DNA from: Pisaster brevispinus
Lineage: Eukaryota; Echinodermata; Asteroidea; Forcipulatida; Asteriidae
Direction of reading: 5' to 3'
Length of the DNA: 64,000 nt
Assembly (NCBI GenBank): GCA_023634235.1
Contig: JAMKCF010000013.1
Coordinates: forward strand, 4,103,327-4,167,326
The position numbers and the translations under genes were made by a program. The notes below the pieces were generated by a model that was not told where the DNA came from, searched no databases, and saw only the letters and a list, made by a program, of their open reading frames with translations. Shown piece by piece: positions 15,101 to 27,100 of this stretch (the first letter of the stretch is position 1; the number at the start of each line of letters is the position of its first letter).

Positions 15101-18100
15101 TGGTGGATGACATGGAAGCACTGATTTTGACATACAGGACATCAGGCGGAGTAAATTCCACTTTGCTCATTACCCTTCAAGAATCTGCCAACATCTCCTT
15201 TGAGATTGAATCAGCTGACCAATCCAGTGAAGTAGAACTTGCAGAAGAAGATGATGAAATGGAGTCAACAGTTTCACCAACTGTCCCACCCCAGATGTAC
15301 AGATCCTTGAGTACTGAGGGAGAAAGCACTGTTTATGCTTTTGCAACTGCAAGAAGTCCAGCAAACTATACCCTGATTATCTACACCAGAAACCCCAATG
15401 AAAGTGTAGAAGTGGTTCTTGAAACATCTCCTGCAAATGCATCTTATGAAGTAAGATCTATGATTGAAGATGACATGGAAGCACTGATTTTGACATACAG
15501 GACATCAGGCAGAGTAAATTCCACTTTGCTAATTAGCCTTCAAGAATCTGCCAACATCTCCTTTGAGATTGAATCAGCTGACCAATCCAGTGAAGTAGAA
15601 CTTGCAGAAGAAGATGATGGAATGGAGTCAACAGTTTCACCAACTGTCCCACCCCAGATGTACAGATCCTTGAGTACTGAGGGAGAAAGCACTGTTTATG
15701 CTTTTGCAACTGCAAGAAGTCCAGCAAACTATACCCTGATTATCTACACTAGAAACCCCAATGAAAGTGTAGAAGTGGTTCTTGAAACATCTCCTGCAAA
15801 TGCATCTTATGATGTAAGATCTATGATTGAAGATGACATGGAAGCACTGATTTTGACATACAGGACATCAGACAGAGTAAATTCCACTTTGCTCATTACC
15901 CTTCAAGAATCTGCCAACATCTCCTTTGAGATCGAATCAGCTGACCAATCCAGTGAAGTAGAACTTGCAGAAGAAGATGATGAAGTGGAGTCAACAGTTT
16001 CACCCACTGTCCCACCCCAGATGTACAGATCCTTGAGTACTGAGGGAGAAAGCACTGTTTATGCTTTTGCAACTGCAAGAAGTCCAGCAAACTATACCCT
16101 GATTATCTACACCAGAAACCCCAATGAAAGTATAGAAGTTGTTCTTGAAACATCTCCTGCAAATGCATCTTATGATGTAAGATCTATGATTGTAGATGAC
16201 ATGGAAGCACTGATTTTGACATACAGGACATCAGGCAGAGTAAATTCCACTTTGCTCATTACCCTTCAAGAATCTGCCAACATCTCCTTTGAGATTGAAT
16301 CAGCTGACCAATCCAGTGAAGTAGAACTTGCAGAAGAAGATGATGAAATGGAGTCAACAGTTTCACCCACTGTCCCACCCCAGATGTACAGATCCTTGAG
16401 TACTGAGGGAGAAAGCACTGTTTATGCTTTTGCAACTGCAAGAAGTTCAGCAAATTATACCCTGATTATCTACACTAGAAACCCCAATGAAAGTGTAGAA
16501 GTGGTTCTTGAAACATCTCCTGCAAATGCATCTTATGATGTAAGATCTATGATTGTAGATGACATGGAAGCACTGATTTTGACATACAGGACATCAGGCA
16601 GAGTAAATTCCACTTTGCTAATTAGCCTTCAAGAATCTGCCAACATCTCCTTTGAGATTGAATCAGCTGACCAATCCAGTGAAGTAGAACTTGCAGAAGA
16701 AGATGATGGAATTGAGTCAACAGTTTCACCAACTGTCCCACCCCAGATGTACAGATCCTTGAGTACTGAGGGAGAAAGCACTGTTTATGCTTTTGCAACT
16801 GCAAGAAGTCCAGCAAACTATACCCTGATTATCTACACTAGAAACCCCAATGAAAGTGTAGAAGTGGTTCTTGAAACATCTCCTGCAAATGCATCTTATG
16901 ATGTAAGATCTATGATTGAAGATGACATGGAAGCACTGATTTTGACATACAGGACATCAGACAGAGTAAATTCCACTTTGCTCATTACCCTTCAAGAATC
17001 TGCCAACATCTCCTTTGAGATCGAATCAGCTGACCAATCCAGTGAAGTAGAACTTGCAGAAGAAGATGATGAAGTGGAGTCAACAGTTTCACCCACTGTC
17101 CCACCCCAGATGTACAGATCCTTGAGTACTGAGGGAGAAAGCACTGTTTATGCTTTTGCAACTGCAAGAAGTCCAGCAAACTATACCCTGATTATCTACA
17201 CCAGAAACCCCAATGAAAGTATAGAAGTTGTTCTTGAAACATCTCCTGCAAATGCATCTTATGATGTAAGATCTATGATTGTAGATGACATGGAAGCACT
17301 GATTTTGACATACAGGACATCAGGCAGAGTAAATTCCACTTTGCTAATTAGCCTTCAAGAATCTGCCAACATCTCCTTTGATATTGAATCAGCTGACCAA
17401 TCCAGTGAAGTAGAACTTGCAGAAGAAGATGATGGAATGGAGTCAACGGTTTCACCAACTGTCCCACCCCAGATGTACAGATCCTTGAGTACTGAGGGAG
17501 AAAGCACTGTTTATGCTTTTGCAACTGCAAGAGGTCCAGCAAACTATACCCTGATTATCTACACCAGAAACCCCAATGAAAGTGTAGAAGTGGTTCTTGA
17601 AACATCTCCTGCAAATGCATCTTATGAAGTAAGATCTATGATTGAAGATGACATGGAAGCACTGATTTTGACATACAGGACATCAGGCGGAGTAAATTCC
17701 ACTTTGCTCATTACCCTTCAAGAATCTGCCAACATCTCCTTTGAGATTGAATCAGCTGACCAATCCAGTGAAGTAGAACTTGCAGAAGAAGATGATGGAA
17801 TGGAGTCAACAGTTTCACCAACTGTCCCACCCCAGATGTACAGATCCTTGAGTACTGAGGGAGAAAGCACTGTTTATGCTTTTGCAACTGCAAGAAGTCC
17901 AGCAAACTATACCCTGATTATCTACACCAGAAACCCCAATGAAAGTGTAGAAGTGGTTCTTGAAACATCTCCTGCAAATGCATCTTATGAAGTAAGATCT
18001 ATGATTGAAGATGACATGGAAGCACTGATTTTGACATACAGGACATCAGACAGAGTAAATTCCACTTTGCTCATTACCCTTCAAGAATCTGCCAACATCT

Positions 18101-21100
18101 CATTTGAGATCGAATCAGCTGACCAATCCAGTGAAGTAGAACTTGCAGAAGAAGATGATGAAGTGGAGTCAACAGTTTCACCAACTGTCCCACCCCAGAT
18201 GTACAGATCCTTGAGTACTGAGGGAGAAAGCACTGTTTATGCTTTTGCAACTGCAAGAAGTCCAGCAAACTATACCCTGATTATCTACACCAGAAACCCA
18301 AATGAAAGTGTAGAACTGGTTCTTGAAACATCTCCTGCAAATGCATCTTATGATGTAAGATCTATGATTGTAGATGACATGGAAGCACTGATTTTGACAT
18401 ACAGGACATCAGGCAGAGTAAATTCCACTTTGCTCATTACCCTTCAAGAATCTGCCAACATCTCCTTTGATATTGAATCAGCTGACCAATCCAGTGAAGT
18501 AGAACTTGCAGAAGAAGATGATGAAGTGGAGTCAACAGTTTCACCCACTGTCCCACCTCAGATGTACAGATCCTTGAGTACTGAGGGAGAAAGCACTGTT
18601 TATGCTTTTGCAACTGCAAGAAGTCCAGCAAACTATACCCTGATTATCTACACCAGAAACCCCAATGAAAGTGTAGAAGTGGTTCTTGAAACATCTCCTG
18701 CAAATGCATCTTATGAAGTAAGATCTATGATTGAAGATGACATGGAAGCACTGATTTTGACATACAGGACATCAGACAGAGTAAATTCCACTTTGCTAAT
18801 TAGCCTTCAAGAATCTGCCAACATCTCCTTTGAGATTGAATCAGCTGACCAATCCAGTGAAGTAGAACTTGCAGAAGAAGATGATGGAATTGAGTCAACA
18901 GTTTCACCAACTGTCCCACCCCAGATGTACAGATCCTTGAGTACTGAGGGAGAAAGCACTGTTTATGCTTTTGCAACTGCAAGAAGTCCAGCAAACTATA
19001 CCCTGATTATCTACACTAGAAACCCCAATGAAAGTGTAGAAGTGGTTCTTGAAACATCTCCTGCAAATGCATCTTATGATGTAAGATCTATGATTGAAGA
19101 TGACATGGAAGCACTGATTTTGACATACAGGACATCAGACAGAGTAAATTCCACTTTGCTCATTACCCTTCAAGAATCTGCCAACATCTCCTTTGAGATC
19201 GAATCAGCTGACCAATCCAGTGAAGTAGAACTTGCAGAAGAAGATGATGAAGTGGAGTCAACAGTTTCACCCACTGTCCCACCCCAGATGTACAGATCCT
19301 TGAGTACTGAGGGAGAAAGCACTGTTTATGCTTTTGCAACTGCAAGAAGTCCAGCAAACTATACCCTGATTATCTACACCAGAAACCCCAATGAAAGTAT
19401 AGAAGTTGTTCTTGAAACATCTCCTGCAAATGCATCTTATGAAGTAAGATCTATGATTGTAGATGACATGGAAGCACTGATTTTGACATACAGGACATCA
19501 GGCAGAGTAAATTCCACTTTGCTAATTAGCCTTCAAGAATCTGCCAACATCTCCTTTGATATTGAATCAGCTGACCAATCCAGTGAAGTAGAACTTGCAG
19601 AAGAAGATGATGGAATGGAGTCAACAGTTTCACCAACTGTCCCACCCCAGATGTACAGATCCTTGAGTACTGAGGGAGAAAGCACTGTTTATGCTTTTGC
19701 AACTGCAAGAGGTCCAGCAAACTATACCCTGATTATCTACACCAGAAACCCCAATGAAAGTGTAGAAGTGGTTCTTGAAACATCTCCTGCAAATGCATCT
19801 TATGAAGTAAGATCTATGATTGAAGATGACATGGAAGCACTGATTTTGACATACAGGACATCAGGCGGAGTAAATTCCACTTTGCTCATTACCCTTCAAG
19901 AATCTGCCAACATCTCCTTTGAGATTGAATCAGCTGACCAATCCAGTGAAGTAGAACTTGCAGAAGAAGATGATGGAATGGAGTCAACAGTTTCACCAAC
20001 TGTCCCACCCCAGATGTACAGATCCTTGAGTACTGAGGGAGAAAGCACTGTTTATGCTTTTGCAACTGCAAGAAGTCCAGCAAACTATACCCTGATTATC
20101 TACACCAGAAACCCCAATGAAAGTGTAGAAGTGGTTCTTGAAACATCTCCTGCAAATGCATCTTATGAAGTAAGATCTATGATTGAAGATGACATGGAAG
20201 CACTGATTTTGACATACAGGACATCAGACAGAGTAAATTCCACTTTGCTCATTACCCTTCAAGAATCTGCCAACATCTCATTTGAGATCGAATCAGCTGA
20301 CCAATCCAGTGAAGTAGAACTTGCAGAAGAAGATGATGAAGTGGAGTCAACAGTTTCACCAACTGTCCCACCCCAGATGTACAGATCCTTGAGTACTGAG
20401 GGAGAAAGCACTGTTTATGCTTTTGCAACTGCAAGAAGTCCAGCAAACTATACCCTGATTATCTACACCAGAAACCCAAATGAAAGTGTAGAACTGGTTC
20501 TTGAAACATCTCCTGCAAATGCATCTTATGATGTAAGATCTATGATTGTAGATGACATGGAAGCACTGATTTTGACATACAGGACATCAGGCAGAGTAAA
20601 TTCCACTTTGCTCATTACCCTTCAAGAATCTGCCAACATCTCCTTTGATATTGAATCAGCTGACCAATCCAGTGAAGTAGAACTTGCAGAAGAAGATGAT
20701 GAAGTGGAGTCAACAGTTTCACCCACTGTCCCACCTCAGATGTACAGATCCTTGAGTACTGAGGGAGAAAGCACTGTTTATGCTTTTGCAACTGCAAGAA
20801 GTCCAGCAAACTATACCCTGATTATCTACACCAGAAACCCCAATGAAAGTGTAGAAGTGGTTCTTGAAACATCTCCTGCAAATGCATCTTATGAAGTAAG
20901 ATCTATGATTGAAGATGACATGGAAGCACTGATTTTGACATACAGGACATCAGACAGAGTAAATTCCACTTTGCTCATTACCCTTCAAGAATCTGCCAAC
21001 ATCTCATTTGAGATCGAATCAGCTGACCAATCCAGTGAAGTAGAACTTGCAGAAGAAGATGATGAAGTGGAGTCAACAGTTTCACCAACTGTCCCACCCC

Positions 21101-24100
21101 AGATGTACAGATCCTTGAGTACTGAGGGAGAAAGCACTGTTTATGCTTTTGCAACTGCAAGAAGTCCAGCAAACTATACCCTGATTATCTACACCAGAAA
21201 CCCAAATGAAAGTGTAGAACTGGTTCTTGAAACATCTCCTGCAAATGCATCTTATGATGTAAGATCTATGATTGTAGATGACATGGAAGCACTGATTTTG
21301 ACATACAAGACATCAGGCAGAGTAAATTCCACTTTGCTCATTACCCTTCAAGAATCTGCCAACATCTCCTTTGATATTGAATCAGCTGACCAATCCAGTG
21401 AAGTAGAACTTGCAGAAGAAGATGATGAAGTGGAGTCAACAGTTTCACCCACTGTCCCACCTCAGATGTACAGATCCTTGAGTACTGAGGGAGAAAGCAC
21501 TGTTTATGCTTTTGCAACTGCAAGAAGTCCAGCAAACTATACCCTGATTATCTACACCAGAAACCCCAATGAAAGTATAGAAGTTGTTCTTGAAACATCT
21601 CCTGCAAATGCATCTTATGATGTAAGATCTATGATTGTAGGTGACATGGAAGCACTGATTTTGACATACAGGACATCAGGCAGAGTAAATTCCACTTTGC
21701 TCATTACCCTTCAAGAATCTGCCAACATCTCCTTTGAGATTGAATCAGCTGACCAATCCAGTGAAGTAGAACTTGCAGAAGAAGATGATGAAATGGAGTC
21801 AACAGTTTCACCAACTGTCCCACCCCAGATGTACAGATCCTTGAGTACTGAGGGAGAAAGCACTGTTTATGCTTTTGCAACTGCAAGAAGTCCAGCAAAC
21901 TATACACTGATTATCTACACCAGAAACCCCAATGAAAGTGTAGAAGTGGTTCTTGAAACATCTCCTGCAAATGCATCTTATGATGTAAGATCTATGATTG
22001 TGGATGACATGGAAGCACTGATTTTGACATACAGGACATCAGGCAGAGTAAATTCCACTTTGCTAATTACCCTTCAAGAATCTGCCAACATCTCCTTTGA
22101 GATTGAATCAGGTGACCAAGTGAATAATGTTGATCTTGCAGAGTACACTGTTTTTAGAAGAACATTGAGCACCCAGGGGAATAGTGCTATCAGAGCTTTT
22201 GCCTCATCTAGAAGCCTCGCAAACTTTTTGTTAGTCATTTACACGAGTGATCCAGGTGACACTGCCAATGTTAGTATCAGTACTGTCCCAGGAAATGTTG
22301 CCTTTGATGTGACACCGGTGATAAGTGATGAGCCAGAAGCCTTAACTATATCCTTCAATACTTTAGGAGAAGTCAATACAACTCTCTTCATTACCCTCGA
22401 AGCTCCTGCTAACATTTCCTTCAAAGTTGAAACACTTGACCCAGACAGTTCTGTTGACCTGTTTGATGTGTTTGTTGAAACAACACCAAGTCCAACTTTG
22501 CCTTCTACAATGATTACTACCGTTAGACCAGCCGAGGTGTTCACTTTCAGGAAGGCGTTATTTGCCTTTGGAGATAAGACTGTTTTAGCTTCAGTGGACA
22601 CAAATGGCTTGACCATGTACACTCTACTTGTATATGCACTTGACGCAGTGGTAGACATCCAGACCCTCCCAGAGGGTCTGGCCATGGATGTTGGATCTGA
22701 GGAAAGCTCTGAAGCATTAATAACAACATTCAGCACTCTTGAGCCAACTAATTCCAAAATGTACGTTAACCTGAATGGTCCCGCCATTGTGACACTGAAG
22801 GTTGATTCCACAGATGCTTCCACTGTTGTTAGTCTTGCTGAATTGACTGAAGTTGTCACTGAGCATCCGCATACCACAGCAGTTGGGACTACAGTGCAAC
22901 TGCAAACCATGACTTCCCCTACCACTGAGGTCCATGACTCTCAGGTAGCACTGAATACAAGTAGGAGCGCCCTCATCGAAGCATTTGCCTCCACCAGTGG
23001 TCCAGCAAACTTTACTCTTTTTGTGTACACAATGAACCCCAGTGAAAATGTTGCTGTAGCTATTGAAACCCAACCGACAAATCTCACGTCCGATGTTAAA
23101 TATTTCTTTAAAGATGATGAGCAGGCTTTAGCCGTCTTATTTACAGTAATGGAACCGGCCAACACCACGCTGAGAATCACTGTGATGGATGCATCACGTA
23201 TTATCTTGAATGTGGAATCTGATAGTGAGCTTGTCGTCTTACTTGATGAAGTTGAGTCAACAAGTGCAGAAATCCCAACCATGACTTCACCTACCACTGA
23301 GGTCCATGACTCTCAGGTAGCACTGAATACAAGTAGGAGTGCCCTTATTGAAGCATTTGCCTCCACCAGTGGTCCAGCAAACTTTACTCTTTTTGTGTAC
23401 ACAATGAATCCCATTGAAAATGTTGCTGTAGCTATTGAAACCCAACCGGCAAATCTCACATCCGATGTTAAATATCTCTTTAAAGGTGATGAGCAGGCTT
23501 TAGCCGTCTTATTTACAGTAATGGAACCGGCCAACACCACGCTGAGAATCACTGTGATGGATGCATCACGTATTATCTTGAATGTGGAATCTGATAGTGA
23601 GCTTTTCGTCTTACTTGATGAAGTTGAGTCAACAAGTACAGAAATCCCAACCATGACTTCACCTACCACTGAGGTCCATGACTCTCAGGTAGCACTGAAT
23701 ACAAGTAGGAGTGCCCTCATCGAAGCATTTGCCTCCACCAGTGGTCCAGCAAACTTTACTCTTTTTGTGTACACAATGAATCCCAGTGAAAATGTTGCTG
23801 TAGTTATTGAAACCCAACCGGCAAATCTCACATCTGATGTTAAATATCTCTTTAACGATGATGAGCAGGCTTTAGCCGTCTTATTTACAGTGATGGAACC
23901 GGCCAACACCACACTGAGAATCACTGTGATGGATGCATCACGTATTATCTTGAATGTGGAATCTGATAGTGAGCTTGTCGTCTTACTTGAAGAAACTGAG
24001 TCAACAAGTAGAGAAATCCCGACAACAGGAGATGTACTGACATCGACAACTGATCTACCATCCACAACAGAATCTGCTGTTGTACAGATTGTATCAAGCA

Positions 24101-27100
24101 ATTTTACAATCTCAGGTCCAGCAAATGTTTCGTTTAGGTTTGACCTGGTGAAACCAGCAACCATCTACATTATGCTCAATGCATCATCAGAGGGTAGATT
24201 GTCGAGTGTACCAGACAATGCAGTCCAGTTGGAGAGCATCATTGAAGATGGAAACAGCCGCTACACTCTTACTTCCATGACATCATCCAATGTCACTTTT
24301 GTCTTGACTGCATATGATGAAGCGATCATAGTGACAACAGTTGAAGCCATCGATGCAAACGATGTTGATGTTGTCATAGACACAATATTGAAACCAACAG
24401 ATGAACCAGATGTAGGTACCACGCCGCATATCTTTGGTAAGTATGAAATTTCAGAGATCCATTAAGACTTTTTAGTGCCTCCTATCCCTTCAGAGGAAGT
24501 GCAGTCTCTTTTACAGTCTTTTTACAAAGCCAGAGATTTATTACCTTGATACTTTAAACTATTATTTTGGTTTTCCTAACAAATGCAGTCTGCAATACAC
24601 TTGGTACAATATCTTTCAAATTACTTTAAAGTGTTTGTCATTAACTAAAGCTTACCATTACAATTAAAATGCACTTTTCCCCCAAACTTTTCCCACTAGA
24701 TGGGTCATATTTATGCACTTTTATCCTCAAGATTGTTGATTTCTTTTTGAGGGCAAAAAGTGATCTTATTTAGGGCTTCTGACAGCCAAGTATAATTCAG
24801 TCATTCAGTCATTCAGTAACTCATTAATTCAACTGTGTCAGCTGGGATATAGAAAAACCAGTTGAACGCATCTGCTCACATTTTTCTCTGTATGTAGAAT
24901 CAGTGTCCAAGCAGATCTTCACGGTGCTTGAACAGCAACTTGTTGCCATTAGGGGTGTAAGCAAAACCTACATGTAAACGAGATTGTGTAGGGTTTTATG
25001 GTTTATTTATTGAGGAAAAGCTTAATCTAATCTGGGTTTTTTTATACAAAAGATCAAGAAACTGGGAAAGCTTGTCTCGCTTTATTTAACAAGTCTATAC
25101 TCTTATCTCGACCTTAGTTTATAAAACATTTGTTTTCCTCAAAGGTAAATAGTCAAACATACAAATGTTGTTGCTAAAGACAGTAAAAGAAGTTTTACAG
25201 CTTGGTATCAAAATGTAAAGCAAAGTTATTTTGGAAAACAGTGTTATTTGGTATAAGTTTTGTTGTCGATCTTTACGATACTCTCTGCCATAGATTGTTA
25301 CATGTACCCCTTTTTATGGCATGATTCAGAGTAAAGGCTTTTAAGTACATGTTGATGACGAGTATTTTTCTACAATACATTTTTAGACCTTTATTCACCT
25401 TTCCAATTTTCAAAAACTGCAAATTTTAAGTGACAAGGCGAAGAACATTTTGTTGTGTCGCTTTTTTTTCTCTCATGAATGTTTTAAAATCTGTTATTTG
25501 CCTCCAAAACACAGACACCACAACGTCATTCCAAACGACCCCAACGTCCTTGCAACCTGTAACTATTATCAGGACTTTGAGAACCAGTGGAGTGACTGAA
25601 GTGGAAGCATTGGCATCAACACACGGCCCTGCTAAATATAACCTTACTGTTAACACCCTAAATCCCTCACAAAATACCCGAATCAATGTCTTGGTGAAGC
25701 CCAATGGTGTGGCTACCAATTTCCAAGTGTCGGCCTCTCCAAATCAGGACGCAATTACGTTGCAGTTTCTGACTTCCCAGGAATCGGATGTTATCGTCTA
25801 TCTGACCGTGCTGGAAGATGCTTTTACCACTTTCACTGTCGAGACAGTCGGGTTGTCAAGCACAGCAGATTTGATTTCTGACGCTCAGCCATCAACAGCC
25901 TCTCCAACATCCCGAAGCACCATGTTAACAGAAATGATGTCAGCAACTATGATAGACCTGTCCACACTCATGACGAGGACTCCATCTGGGTCGGTTAGGT
26001 TCCAAAGAAGTCTGGGGACAGAAGGTGTAGCTTTAATCCATGCTGTGTCGACCACAGCAGAGCCTGCATACTATGAACTTGTTGTGGCCATTCCAGACCC
26101 AAATGAGAATACAGAAATTGGCTTACTAACAGATCCCCAGGGTCTGGTGAGTGACTTGAGCATTACTGAGGACAATACCCCGCAGACGATGACTGTCAGG
26201 TTTCGAGTAAGAGAACCAGCATACACGTTAATCTCAATGACTCTGTTGAAATCAGCAAACATATCCTTTAGTGTAGAGACAGCTGACACCGGAGCTGTTG
26301 TCGATCTTCTTGACATGACTCACCTGTTAGTTACACCAGGAACTACACCAGAAGGGGAAGGTGGAAGCTCATCAGTAGCAACAACACCAGTGGAGACTCT
26401 TCGGACTACTGAGCAACCATCCACCACCAAAGTACTTACTATGACAAGTACTGTGATGTCTACCGTGACAGATGTGGTGACAGAAGTGGTGACAGATGTA
26501 GTGACAGACAAATTGACATCTTCTGTCATGGATGCTAGTACTACTACGCCATCGATGGGACCTCTTGCTCCTCTTTCTATAACTAGGACACTTATGACAA
26601 TGGCCAATGTTGATGTGCAGGCTTTTGCTTCTCTAGATAGGCCTGCTGGCATGAAGGTAGAGATCTACACTAACAATCCTAGACAGACCACAGGAATAAG
26701 TGTTTTAACTGACCCTCAGGGCCAGGCAAGTGACTTCATGGTACAAACAAGCCGAAATCCAGATAAGTTCACTATGACGTTCAGAACAGTCGCTGCAGCA
26801 GAAACATTTGTTTTTCTGAATTTACTGGAAGCTGCAAATACCTCTTTCACTGTTGAGACAGCAAGCAGAGGAAGCGCTTCCAATCAGGTGACACTCATGC
26901 TTGTGGGAGATTCAACAATTCCACCCCCAATTACAGAAATGACAATACCGGTAGTAGTGAACACATCACAGTCTATCTTCACCAGAGGACCTTCACAAAG
27001 TACTATCTTCATCAATGCGATATCACCTGCTTCTGTCTTAATTGATGTAAATGGATCTGCAGTGTATACCTGGGCGTCGGATTCAGAAGATGCTTTCCAA

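Noticed and set aside
10451..21907. Many 64-residue minus-strand open frames, one per 363-bp unit
   Set aside because: They are the antisense shadow of array B and repeat with its exact period. They have no start context, splice sites or domain of their own.
10225..22164. CRISPR-like regular repeats
   Set aside because: The repeats are contiguous coding units with no spacers, in a eukaryotic gene.
22239..24164. Minus-strand open frames of 118-228 codons
   Set aside because: Antisense to the repeat exon and to array C. Low-stop antisense frames are expected opposite Ser/Thr-rich coding sequence.
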